Origin: Chersky-840 sp963810195
GTDB taxonomy: Bacteria > Actinomycetota > Acidimicrobiia > Acidimicrobiales > UBA8190
Direction of reading: 5' to 3'
DNA: 64,000 nt
NCBI GenBank assembly: GCA_963810195.1
Contig: CAWEMO010000001.1
Location: 992,001-1,056,000 of the forward strand
The position numbers and the translations under genes were made by a program. Numbering within the stretch: the stretch's first letter is position 1; the number at the start of each line of letters is the position of its first letter. Positions 55,674-63,953 of this stretch are shown here, in pieces. Below the pieces are notes generated by a model that ran no database searches, was not told the DNA's origin, and saw nothing but the letters and a program-made list of their open reading frames with translations.

Positions 55674-56918
55674 GTGCTGGCGTTCACCTTCCCGGGTCAG
55701 GGATCCCAGCGACCCGGCATGGGCCGCGCCTGGCTGGACCACCCCTCCTGGGAGGTCGTCGAGGAGGCCACGTCGGTGGCGGGCCGGGACGTCGCACGCC
55801 TGCTGCTGGACGTCGACCAGGAGGAGCTCACCCTCAGCGCCAACGCCCAGCTGGCGACGTTCGTCCTCAGCCTCGTCGTCCTCGACGCCGTCGAGCGCGT
55901 CGGCATCGAGCCGACCTTGTGCGCGGGCCACAGCCTGGGTGAGTACACGGCGCTCGCCGCCAGCGGCGCCCTCGGCTTCGACGAGGGCGTGCGGCTGGTG
56001 GTCGAACGAGGCGAGGCGATGCACAACGCGGCGGAGGAGCATCCCGGGACGATGGCAGCGGTGATGGGCGCGGACGACGACACCGTCGACGCCGCCTGCC
56101 AACGCGCCGAAGGTGAGGTGTGGGTCGCCAACTACAACGCGCCGGGCCAGACCGTCATCGCCGGGACGGCCGAAGCCGTGACCCGGGCGTCCGCCATCGC
56201 CAAGGAGCTCGGCGCCCGCAAGGTGATCCCGATCCCCGTGGCGGGCGCCTTCCACACCTCGCTCATGGCCCCGGCCCGGGTGTGGCTGCGCAAGTCGCTC
56301 TCGAACACCCCCTTCAGCGAGCCCGAGATCCCCGTGGTCGCCAACGTGGACGGCCGCGCCCACCGCGCCGCCGCGGACTGGCCCGGGCTGCTCTCGGCCC
56401 AGCTGTGCAGCCCCGTCCGTTGGCGCCAGAGCCTCGAGACCCTGGCGGGGATGGGCGCCACCCGGTTCGTCGAGATCGGGCCAGGTGGGGTCCTCACCGG
56501 CCTCGCCCGGCGCACCGTGCCCGACGCCCTGGCCAGCGCGGTGGCGACCCCCGACGACCTCGACACGCTCGTGAACGCCATCGCCGGGAGCGAGACGCTG
56601 CACTCCTATGCCGCCGCGCACCAGGGTGAACACCTCTACACCTCCGAGCGCGTCGTGATCTCCCCTTCGGCGGGTGTGTTCGAGCCCGTGGCGGGGCTCG
56701 CCGCGCCAGGCCCCGGTGGACTGTCCCCCCAGGGCGCGGACCTCCCCCAAGGCGAGGGTACGCCGGTGGCGGTGGGCGACCTCCTGGGCACGGTCGGAGC
56801 GGCCGAGGTCCGCACCCCCTTCGCCGGCATCATCGTGGGATTCCTGGCCCATCCCGGCGAGCGCGTCGCCGCCGGCGAGCCCGTCGCCTGGTTGCGCGTG
56901 CAGGCCGACGGCGCGTGA
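55674..56918 (+). CDS. fabD: malonyl-CoA:ACP transacylase with C-terminal biotinyl/lipoyl-like extension
   Basis: A 414-residue protein. Residues 1-305 are FabD: TFPGQGSQRPGMG at the N-terminus, the nucleophile GHSLGEY (Ser near 92), VAGAFHTSLM (catalytic His) and FVEIGPGGVL. It loads malonate on ACP for fatty acid synthesis. Residues about 325-411 form an added domain (VVISPSAGVFEPV and VAVGDLLGTVG, then RTPFAGIIVGFLAHPGERV) shaped like a biotinyl/lipoyl carrier, but GAAEV stands where EAMKM would be, so no modifiable Lys is present. GTG start follows GAGGAAAGAAGAGGAG. It is the first gene of the fab operon. Confidence 0.93.
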   Translation: MLAFTFPGQGSQRPGMGRAWLDHPSWEVVEEATSVAGRDVARLLLDVDQEELTLSANAQLATFVLSLVVLDAVERVGIEPTLCAGHSLGEYTALAASGALGFDEGVRLVVERGEAMHNAAEEHPGTMAAVMGADDDTVDAACQRAEGEVWVANYNAPGQTVIAGTAEAVTRASAIAKELGARKVIPIPVAGAFHTSLMAPARVWLRKSLSNTPFSEPEIPVVANVDGRAHRAAADWPGLLSAQLCSPVRWRQSLETLAGMGATRFVEIGPGGVLTGLARRTVPDALASAVATPDDLDTLVNAIAGSETLHSYAAAHQGEHLYTSERVVISPSAGVFEPVAGLAAPGPGGLSPQGADLPQGEGTPVAVGDLLGTVGAAEVRTPFAGIIVGFLAHPGERVAAGEPVAWLRVQADGA

Positions 56919-56964
56919 GCCGGGCCGGGACGACACGCCGAGCGCGCCGGGGCGAACCGTCGAA

Positions 56965-57951
56965 GTGACAGCGGGAGCCGTGATCACGGGGTGGGGCAGC
57001 GCGCTACCCGACAACGTCGTCACCAACGCCGACCTCGAGGCGCGCCTCGACACCACCGACGAGTGGATCGTGACGCGCTCGGGAATCCGCGAGCGGCGCA
57101 TCGGAGGCACCGTGTCCTCGCTGGCGACCGACGCCGGACGGCGCGCCCTCGAGCGCGCCGGCGTGCCGCCGGCCCAGGTCGACCTCCTCGTGCTCGCCAC
57201 CTGCACTCCCGACCTGGCCGTGCCGGCCACCTCTGCGTCCGTGCACCATGCGCTGGGGCTGTCGGGAGGCGCCTTCGACGTCAACGCGGCCTGCTCCGGG
57301 TTCGTCTACACGCTCGTCGCCGCCCACGGCGCTGTCACGACCGGCGCGGCGCGGCGCGTGCTGCTCATCGGCGCCGATTGCGTGTCGCGCCTCACCGACC
57401 CCGACGACCGCGCCACGGCGGTGCTCTTCGCCGACGGGGCCGGTGCGGTCCTCCTCGAGGCCGACGACGACGACGGCCTGCTCGCCGTCGACCTCGGCGT
57501 GGACGGCAGCGCACACGACCTCCTCACCTGCGCCCACGGCGGGTACATGGTCATGGAGGGCAAAGAGGTCTTCCGGAGGGCCGTGCGGGTCACGGTCGAG
57601 TCCGCCTCCAACGCCCTGGAGCGGGCCAAGATGGCGGCGGGCGACATCGCCCTGTTCGTCCCCCATCAAGCCAACCTGCGCATCATCGAAGCCGCCGCCG
57701 GCCGTCTCGGCATCCCCATGAACCGCGTGGCGGTCGTCGTCGACCGGATGGGGAACACCTCGAGCGCCTCGGTCCCCCTGGCGCTCGCCGACGCTGCCGA
57801 CGCAGGCCGTCTGCGACCCGGCGACCATGTCCTGATGTCGGGATTCGGGGCCGGCATGTCGTGGGCCAGTGCCGTGATGCGCTGGGCTGTGGACACGACC
57901 GCGGCCCCCGGCGCAGGGCCACGGAGCCCGTCCACGGGGGGCGCGCCGTGA
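56965..57951 (+). CDS. fabH: beta-ketoacyl-ACP synthase III
   Basis: A protein of about 328 residues that starts fatty acid synthesis by condensing acyl-CoA with malonyl-ACP. The catalytic Cys is in DVNAACSGFVYTL, His in FVPHQANLRII and Asn in RMGNTSSAS. The N-terminal ITGWGSALPDNVVTN and DEWIVTRSGIRERR match the family. GTG 56965 is assigned; GTG 56980 is also possible. It overlaps the fabG start by 4 bp. Confidence 0.94.
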   Translation: MTAGAVITGWGSALPDNVVTNADLEARLDTTDEWIVTRSGIRERRIGGTVSSLATDAGRRALERAGVPPAQVDLLVLATCTPDLAVPATSASVHHALGLSGGAFDVNAACSGFVYTLVAAHGAVTTGAARRVLLIGADCVSRLTDPDDRATAVLFADGAGAVLLEADDDDGLLAVDLGVDGSAHDLLTCAHGGYMVMEGKEVFRRAVRVTVESASNALERAKMAAGDIALFVPHQANLRIIEAAAGRLGIPMNRVAVVVDRMGNTSSASVPLALADAADAGRLRPGDHVLMSGFGAGMSWASAVMRWAVDTTAAPGAGPRSPSTGGAP

Positions 57952-58709
57952 GCACCGCCGCAGAGGAGGCCGGCCCGGGGGGGCGGGTGGTGCTGGTCAC
58001 GGGCGGGTCGCGCGGCATCGGCCTCGCGTGTGCCCGTCACTTCCAGTCCCTCGGCGACAAGGTGGCCGTCACGTACCGGACCGCGGCTCCCTCCGAGCAG
58101 GGTGGGGAGGGCCCGCACGCAACAGACCTGCTCCCCGTGCCGTGCGACGTCCGCCGCCCCGACGAAGTCGAGGCGGCGTTCGCCACCGTCGAGCAGGCCT
58201 TCGGCCCCGTCGAGGTCCTCGTGGCCAACGCCGGCGTCACCAAGGACATGCTCCTGCTGCGCATGGGCGAGGAGGCGTGGAACGAGGTCCTCGACACCGA
58301 CCTCTCCGGTGTCTACCGCGTGGTGCGCCGCGGGCTCGGGCCCATGGTGCGGGCGCACCGGGGGCGCATCGTGCTCGTGTCCTCGGTGGTCGCCTTCCTG
58401 GGGTCCCCGGGACAGGTCAACTACGGCGCCGCCAAGGCCGGCCTCGTGGGCCTGGCCCGCTCCCTGGCGCGTGAGGTGGGCAGCCGGGGCATCACGGTGA
58501 ACGTGGTCGCGCCCGGCGTGGTGGACACGGATATGATCGCCAGCCTGGGAGAACAGCGCGTGCAGCAGCTCCTGGCCATGGTGCCGCTGGGCCGGAAGGC
58601 CAGCCCCGCCGACATCGCGGGGGCGGTGGGCTTTCTCGCTTCGGCCGACGCCGCGTACATCACGGGCGCGGTCCTTCCGGTCGACGGCGGCCTGGCCATG
58701 GGGATGTGA
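57948..58709 (+). CDS. fabG: 3-oxoacyl-ACP reductase
   Basis: A 253-residue short-chain dehydrogenase that reduces beta-ketoacyl-ACP. It has the cofactor motif TGGSRGIG, NAG in LVANAGVTKD, the catalytic Ser in VLVSSVVAF, and YGAAK (Tyr and Lys). The C-terminal GAVLPVDGGLAMGM matches the family. GTG start overlaps fabH. It is separated from acpP by the 10-bp tandem repeats. Confidence 0.94.
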   Translation: MSTAAEEAGPGGRVVLVTGGSRGIGLACARHFQSLGDKVAVTYRTAAPSEQGGEGPHATDLLPVPCDVRRPDEVEAAFATVEQAFGPVEVLVANAGVTKDMLLLRMGEEAWNEVLDTDLSGVYRVVRRGLGPMVRAHRGRIVLVSSVVAFLGSPGQVNYGAAKAGLVGLARSLAREVGSRGITVNVVAPGVVDTDMIASLGEQRVQQLLAMVPLGRKASPADIAGAVGFLASADAAYITGAVLPVDGGLAMGM

Positions 58710-58720
58710 CCGGGACACAC

Positions 58721-58780
58721 ATCGGACCAGAACGGACCAGACCGGACCAGAACGGACCAGAACGGACCAGAACGGACAAG
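58721..58780 (+). repeat. six tandem 10-bp repeats before acpP
   Basis: Units of (A/C)NCGGACCAG run from 58721 to 58780 as atCGGACCAG, aaCGGACCAG, acCGGACCAG, aaCGGACCAG, aaCGGACCAG and aaCGGACAAG. They end directly at the ribosome-binding GGAGG of acpP. The period of one helical turn or an unstable copy number might affect expression. Confidence 0.95.
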
Positions 58781-58789
58781 GAGGAAGCA

Positions 58790-59029
58790 GTGAGCGACGA
58801 CGCCAGCTTCGACAAGTTCAAGGCGTGCGCGATCGACGTGTTGCAGGTGCCGGCGGACAAGGTCGTGCCCGAGGCCCGCTTCGGTGACGACCTCGACGCC
58901 GACAGCCTCGACCTCGTCGAGTTGGTGATGGCGCTCGAGGAGGCCTTCGACGTGACCGTCGACGAGTCCGAGCTCGAGGGGATCGAGACCGTCGGCCAGG
59001 CCTACGACCTCATCTCGGCCAAGCTCTGA
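58790..59029 (+). CDS. acpP: acyl carrier protein
   Basis: A 79-residue acidic carrier protein for fatty acid synthesis. GTG 58790 follows AAGGAGGAAGCA. The Ser that receives phosphopantetheine is in DLDADSLDLVELVM (near residue 41). Acidic helices II and III follow. It overlaps the fabF start codon by 1 bp (TGATG). Confidence 0.95.
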   Translation: MSDDASFDKFKACAIDVLQVPADKVVPEARFGDDLDADSLDLVELVMALEEAFDVTVDESELEGIETVGQAYDLISAKL

Positions 59030-60231
59030 TGCTCCTGGGCGTCGGGCCGGACGGGCCTGTCGGAGGCCGACGCGTCGTGATCACCGGCATGGGCATCGTC
59101 TCGTGCTGCGGTATCGGCCTCGACGCCTTCTGGGCCGGCCTCCTCAGGCCCGCACCCGAGGGCGAGCGCAGGGTGGCGGACTTCGACCCAACAGCCTGGT
59201 TCGGGCCCAAGGAGGTGCGCCGCGTCGACCGCTTCGCACAGTTCTCCGTGGCCGCCGCCGACATGGCGCTCATCGACGCGGGTGAGATCGGTGCCGATCC
59301 CGACCGCTCGGGCGTGGTCTTCGCCACCGGCGTGGGTGGGCTCGAGACGCTGCAGGAACAGATAGGCGTGTTCTACGACAAGGGGCCGCGTCGGGTGTCC
59401 CCGTTCCTCATCCCCATGATGATGGCCAACGCCGGCGCGGCGCAGGTGTCCATGCGCGCCGGATGGCACGGGCCCTGCGAGACCATCGCCACCGCGTGCG
59501 CGGCGGGCACCCACGCCATCGCCGCGGCCGGCCGCCTGGTGGCGACGGGCCGGTGTGACGTCACGATCGGAGGCGGAGCGGAGGCCGCCATGGTCGGGAT
59601 CGGCCTGGCCGCCTTCACCAACATGACGGCGCTGTCGAGCGAAGGGAAGTCCCGGCCCTTCGACGTCAGGCGCGACGGGTTCGTGTGCGCCGAGGGCGGG
59701 GCTGCGCTCGTCCTCGAGGACCTCGATCACGCCCGACGCCGGGGTGCGCGCATCTACGCCGAGCTGCTGGGCGCGGGGTCCACCGCAGACGCCCATCACA
59801 TCACCGCACCCGCCCCCGGAGGCAACGGGGCGGCGGCGTGCATGGAGCTCGCCCTCGCCGACGCCGGGGTGAGCACAGGCGAGGTCGGGCACATCAACGC
59901 GCACGGGACCTCGACCCCGCTCAACGACCTCGCCGAGGCCCAGGCCATCGAGAAGGTCTTCGGATCGCCGTCCCCTCCGGTCACCTCGGTCAAGGGGGTC
60001 ACGGGGCACGCCCTGGGTGGGGCTGGCGCCATCGAAGCCGTCGCCACCACGCTCAGCATCGACCGCGGGCGCATCCCGCCCACCGCCGGCTACGAGCAGC
60101 CCGACCCCGAGATCCACCTCGACGTCGTCCACGGCGAGGCCCGGGCCTGGGATCCGGCCCCGGCCCTGTCGAACTCCTTCGGCTTCGGCGGCCACAACGG
60201 CTGCCTCGTGCTCGGTCCTCCTCCCGGCTGA
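59029..60231 (+). CDS. fabF: beta-ketoacyl-ACP synthase II
   Basis: A 400-residue elongation synthase. The catalytic triad is Cys in ATACAAGTHA, His in INAHGTSTPLND and His in VKGVTGHALGGAG. The N-terminal VVITGMGIVSCCGIG and the C-terminal SNSFGFGGHNG fit FabF. It extends acyl chains from AcpP and closes the fabD-fabH-fabG-acpP-fabF operon. ATG overlaps the acpP stop. Confidence 0.95.
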   Translation: MLLGVGPDGPVGGRRVVITGMGIVSCCGIGLDAFWAGLLRPAPEGERRVADFDPTAWFGPKEVRRVDRFAQFSVAAADMALIDAGEIGADPDRSGVVFATGVGGLETLQEQIGVFYDKGPRRVSPFLIPMMMANAGAAQVSMRAGWHGPCETIATACAAGTHAIAAAGRLVATGRCDVTIGGGAEAAMVGIGLAAFTNMTALSSEGKSRPFDVRRDGFVCAEGGAALVLEDLDHARRRGARIYAELLGAGSTADAHHITAPAPGGNGAAACMELALADAGVSTGEVGHINAHGTSTPLNDLAEAQAIEKVFGSPSPPVTSVKGVTGHALGGAGAIEAVATTLSIDRGRIPPTAGYEQPDPEIHLDVVHGEARAWDPAPALSNSFGFGGHNGCLVLGPPPG

Positions 60232-60302
60232 ACGCGGAGAACCGCCTCGGTCACCGGGCGACCCCGCACCGTGGCCCGGCGGCGCACGGTACGGTCGACA
60301 CG

Positions 60303-62372
60303 ATGACCATTCCCGACGGCGGGCCGACCGTGGGGCCGGACCCCGCGGACCTCGCCTTCGGCGCGTTCTCCTCACATCCCCCCTGGGTCCTCGACCTCGA
60401 CCACCTCGCCTGGAGCGCCGGCATCGACGGGCTGCGGGCCCGGACCCGCGCCGAAGCCCCCCGCCTGACCCGGCGGCGACGGCTCCCCCCGGGCTCACGG
60501 GTCCTCCGGGTGGCGGCCCTGCTCGGCACGGCCCTGCTCGCCTGGTACGCCGGCGACCGCCGACGTACGGTGCACGAGTCGCGCGCCGGGTTGTCCCGTC
60601 GCCTGCGCCGTGCCTTCGAACACCTCGGGCCCACCTACATCAAGCTGGGCCAGATCCTCTCCTCGGGAGAGGGCCTGTTCCCCGAGGAGCTCGTCGCCGA
60701 GTTCCGCCTGTGCCGTGACCAGGTCCCCGCCGAGCCCTTCGCCATGGTCCGCCGCATCGTGGAGGCCGACCTGGGCGTACCCCTCGAACAGCAGTTCAGC
60801 GAGTTCGAGCGCACCCCCGTGGCTGCCGCGTCGGTGGCCCAGGTCCACGCGGCTCGCCTCAAGAGCGGCGAAGCCGTGGTCGTGAAGGTGCAGCGTCCCG
60901 ACGTGGCGAGGCTGGTGCGGCGCGACCTGGCGGCGATGAGCTGGCTGGCGCCTCTCCTGGTGGGCCGCATCCCGGTCACCGCCCTCGCCAACCCCCCCGC
61001 TCTTGTCGAGCTGTTCGCGGAGACGATCGTGGAGGAGCTCGACTTCCGGCTCGAGGCCCAGAACATGCTCGACGTGGCGCGCGTCCTCGCCGAAACGGGC
61101 CAGCGCGCCATCGTGGTACCGCGCCCCCATCCGTCGTTGGTGACGCGGCGGGTGCTGGTCATGGAGCGGCTCGAGGGCTTCGCGTGGGGGGACGCGGAGG
61201 CGATGCGCGCCTCGGGGATCGACACCGAGGCGGTCCTGCACGCCGCGCTCATCGCCTTCCTCGAGGGCGCCCTGCTCTACGGGGTGTTCCACGGCGACCT
61301 GCACGGAGGGAACCTGCTCGTCCAGTTCGACGGGCGCGTCGCCCTCCTGGATTTCGGGATCACGGGCCGGTTCGACGAGCCCAGGCGCCTGGCGTTCCTC
61401 CGCCTCGTGATGGCGGCTTCCGCCAACGACGTCCCGGCGCAGATCGCGGCGATGCGCGACCTCGGAGCGCTGCCGCGCGACGTCGACATCGACGCCGTGA
61501 TCCGGGACCTCGGGCTCGACCGCCCGCCGATCGATCCCACCACCCTCACGGCCGAGGAGCTCACCGCCGAGATCCGCAACCTCACCAAAGGGCTTCTCGG
61601 CTACGGCGCGCGCATGCCCAAGGAGCTCATGCTGTACGTGAAGGACATGCTCTTCCTCGACGGTGCGCTCGCCGTGATGGCCCCCAACGTGGACGTCATC
61701 GGCGAGATCGTCAAGGTCGTCATGTACTTCCACGAGCGCCACGGCGAGCGCATCGCCCGGGAGATGGGTGTCGAGCCGGGGACCATTCCCGCCGTCGACG
61801 TCGCCGGCATCCGCGCCTCTCTGGGTGTCACCGAGGCCGTCGACGCCATGACGTATCGCGAGCTCCAGGAGCGACGCGAGCTCATCCGCAAACGCCTCGA
61901 GCAGCATCAGCGCGGCCCTGGTGGCGGCCGGGGCGCGGGCGGGCCCGGACCTGGGCCCGTCGCCGCCTCCGCCCCTCGCCCGAGGGGCGGAGCTGACGGG
62001 CTCCCCCGGTCCCGCTACACCGGCGGGGCTGCGGTTTGCGCCGAGGGGGTCACCGAACCGGTCCCGGAGCTCCCGGTCGAGCCCGTCGGGGGTCGCATGG
62101 GCTGCCAGGACCCGCCGTTGGCCTTGAGCACGGTCTCGTCCGTGACCTGCTTGGCGGTCGCGGTCCCCCTCGAGACGACGGCCGTCACGCGCACCGAGTC
62201 ACCGGTCTTGACGCTCCCGATACCCATCTCGCCGCCGTTGACGCTCGTGCCCGTGTCAACAGTGAAGGTCCCTGTCGTGCCGTCGGCGCTCTTGACCGTC
62301 AAGGACCACGTGCTCCCCGAGGTGTCGGTGACATCGGAGACGGTGCCGCTGCGCTCGGAAATGGTCTCGTAG
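60303..62372 (+). CDS. ABC1/UbiB-family atypical kinase, open frame overrunning its usual end
   Basis: The UbiB-type protein has YIKLGQILSS, the VAQVHAARL region with VVVKVQRPDV (Lys), VEELDFRLEAQN, FHGDLHGGN (catalytic loop) and LLDFGITG. The family role is regulation of quinone or isoprenoid metabolism. The homologous part ends near RKRLEQHQ (about 61910). After that the frame stays open through Gly/Pro-rich sequence, a perfect hairpin and 358 bp of antisense to the 62015 gene, stopping at 62372 (689 residues). A lost stop or frameshift near 61920-61995 is likely, with TGA 61994 in another frame. Confidence 0.85.
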   Translation: MTIPDGGPTVGPDPADLAFGAFSSHPPWVLDLDHLAWSAGIDGLRARTRAEAPRLTRRRRLPPGSRVLRVAALLGTALLAWYAGDRRRTVHESRAGLSRRLRRAFEHLGPTYIKLGQILSSGEGLFPEELVAEFRLCRDQVPAEPFAMVRRIVEADLGVPLEQQFSEFERTPVAAASVAQVHAARLKSGEAVVVKVQRPDVARLVRRDLAAMSWLAPLLVGRIPVTALANPPALVELFAETIVEELDFRLEAQNMLDVARVLAETGQRAIVVPRPHPSLVTRRVLVMERLEGFAWGDAEAMRASGIDTEAVLHAALIAFLEGALLYGVFHGDLHGGNLLVQFDGRVALLDFGITGRFDEPRRLAFLRLVMAASANDVPAQIAAMRDLGALPRDVDIDAVIRDLGLDRPPIDPTTLTAEELTAEIRNLTKGLLGYGARMPKELMLYVKDMLFLDGALAVMAPNVDVIGEIVKVVMYFHERHGERIAREMGVEPGTIPAVDVAGIRASLGVTEAVDAMTYRELQERRELIRKRLEQHQRGPGGGRGAGGPGPGPVAASAPRPRGGADGLPRSRYTGGAAVCAEGVTEPVPELPVEPVGGRMGCQDPPLALSTVSSVTCLAVAVPLETTAVTRTESPVLTLPIPISPPLTLVPVSTVKVPVVPSALLTVKDHVLPEVSVTSETVPLRSEMVS
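61967..61992. terminator. perfect hairpin inside the 3' part of the UbiB frame
   Basis: CTCCGCCCCTCG (61967-61978) and CGAGGGGCGGAG (61981-61992) form perfect 12-bp arms. The position is where a bidirectional terminator between convergent genes would be expected, suggesting the UbiB gene should end near here. Confidence 0.7.
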
Positions 62373-62755
62373 CCGTTGGGGCCCTGCACGGTGAACTGGC
62401 CGTAGAGGAACGACCCTCCTCCGATGCCGGGGCCGCCCAGGGCGCCGAAGCCTCCCTGGCCGCCGAAGCCGCCCGCACGGCGCCCGGGCCCGCCGAACCC
62501 GTGGGGCCGGACCGGGTTGGTCGTGGTCGTCGAGGAGCCCGACGCCGTGACCGCGGCCGCGCTGGCCCGGGGCGCTCCCGAGGAGGTGGCGGCCTGGGCC
62601 AGCGCGGTGGCGCCCACCGCCACCCCGGCGGCGGCACCGACGCCCACGGCCAACTTGAGCATGCGCCTCCCCCGGCGTCGGGGGCCCGGATCGGGTTCGG
62701 GGGCCCAGGGTGTCTGGGTCGGGGGCGGCGTCACCGGCATGTCGCTGTCGCTCAT
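62015..62755 (-). CDS. membrane-anchored protein with DUF5666-like domain
   Basis: A 246-residue protein. A Pro-rich cytosolic N-terminus and basic stretch (RRRGRRM) precede one hydrophobic segment (residues about 33-55). A Gly-rich linker follows, then a domain with GTVSDVTD, WSLTVKSADGTTGTFTVDTG and SVKTGDSVRVTAVV, resembling OB-like DUF5666 domains of exported proteins. The C-terminus is Ser/Pro/Thr-rich. Transcribed divergently from the next gene. It overlaps the UbiB open frame by 358 bp. Confidence 0.75.
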   Translation of the reverse strand: MSDSDMPVTPPPTQTPWAPEPDPGPRRRGRRMLKLAVGVGAAAGVAVGATALAQAATSSGAPRASAAAVTASGSSTTTTNPVRPHGFGGPGRRAGGFGGQGGFGALGGPGIGGGSFLYGQFTVQGPNGYETISERSGTVSDVTDTSGSTWSLTVKSADGTTGTFTVDTGTSVNGGEMGIGSVKTGDSVRVTAVVSRGTATAKQVTDETVLKANGGSWQPMRPPTGSTGSSGTGSVTPSAQTAAPPV

Positions 62756-62924
62756 CTCTCAGCCTCTCCGTCTCGCATCGGCAAAGGGGGCGCTCGGAGC
62801 GTCACGGTACGCCTTCATCCTGTGGTCAAACTGTGGACGAGGGAACGTTCATGAACGATCGGGGGAGGGCGGCCGTAGTCCCGGACGTCGGCCCACGCCG
62901 ACCGAGGAGAGGACGGCTCCCGCC

Positions 62925-63896
62925 ATGCACGAGCCCCACGACACCCACCAGCCCGGGACGGCACCGAGCCGGCCCGCCCCCCTTGGCGACGCACCGGCAT
63001 CGGGCACCGGCCCCGGCGTGGGATTCGTGCACCGGCTCCCCGGCCCCGTGGCTGCTGTGGCTGCTGTGGCTGCTGTGGCTGCTGCAGTGGTCGTGAGTGC
63101 TGTGGCGGTATTGGGCTGGACGCCGGCCGCCTCGGCGGCGGGGTCGACCGTGGACGTCGCCACGAGCGGCGGCTTCGGCTCGATCCTCACCGACGCGCAG
63201 GGCTTCGCCCTCTACACGTTCTCGATGGACCACGGCGGCGTGAGCAGTTGCACGGGCTCGTGCGCCACGGTGTGGCCGGCGCTGACGGTCCCGGCCGGCA
63301 CCACCCCCACCGCGGGCCCCGGGGTGACCGGCACGGTGGCCGCGGTGCTCCAGGCCGACGGCACCTACCAGGTCACCTACAACGGCTCGCCGCTCTACAC
63401 GTTCTTGACCGACCCCGCTCCGGGCCAGGTGACGGGCAACGGTGTGGGCGGGTTCTCCGTCGTCGAGGTGGCGGCCGCCCCGACCACGCCGACCTCGTCA
63501 CCGGCGGCGACGACCACGCCGACCTCGTCACCGGCGCCGACCACGCCGACGAACACGCCCGGCCCGCCCTCCTCCACCACACCGACCGCGGCGCCCTCGA
63601 ACGGAGCCGGCACGAACCCGGCCGAGACCGCACCCGCCCCCGTCGGCGCCCCGGCGGCGCCTGCGTCGGCGTCGGCAGCCGGCCCGGCGTCCGGATCCTC
63701 GAGCCCAGCCCCCTCCGGCGCCCCCGCCGCGCTCGCCTTCACGGGCCCCGGCCCTGCGCTGTTCTGGATGGCGATCGTGGGCGCGGCGCTGATCGCCCTG
63801 AGCCTGGGCTTGCTGGCGGCGGTGGGCGCCGGGAGACGGCGACCCTCCACGGCGCGTGCCGCCACGCGGGCCGGATCGTGGCTCCTCGGTCGCTGA
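62925..63896 (+). CDS. cell-wall-anchored protein with secreted-repeat domain (COG4315-like) and LAFTG motif
   Basis: A 323-residue protein from ATG 62925 behind GAGGAGAGG. The first 70 residues include a hydrophobic Ala/Val stretch encoded by GCTGTG repeats, likely a signal peptide or anchor. The extracytoplasmic domain shows FGSILTDAQGFALYTFSMD, CTGSCATVWPAL and GSPLYTFLTDP, as in PF03640-type secreted repeats. A Pro/Thr/Ala linker leads to LAFTG (63732-63746), a membrane segment and RRR tail. Sortase anchoring is inferred by analogy with the gene at the left edge. Confidence 0.8.
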   Translation: MHEPHDTHQPGTAPSRPAPLGDAPASGTGPGVGFVHRLPGPVAAVAAVAAVAAAVVVSAVAVLGWTPAASAAGSTVDVATSGGFGSILTDAQGFALYTFSMDHGGVSSCTGSCATVWPALTVPAGTTPTAGPGVTGTVAAVLQADGTYQVTYNGSPLYTFLTDPAPGQVTGNGVGGFSVVEVAAAPTTPTSSPAATTTPTSSPAPTTPTNTPGPPSSTTPTAAPSNGAGTNPAETAPAPVGAPAAPASASAAGPASGSSSPAPSGAPAALAFTGPGPALFWMAIVGAALIALSLGLLAAVGAGRRRPSTARAATRAGSWLLGR

Positions 63897-63953
63897 CCGG
63901 CGGCGCCATCCACGCCCCCATCAAGGAGCTGCAACGGGGACTGGCCGCGGCGC

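Noticed and set aside
58721..58780. Short tandem repeats suggestive of a CRISPR or iteron origin
   Set aside because: Units are only 10 bp, contiguous and intergenic in the fab operon; no spacers or replication genes nearby.
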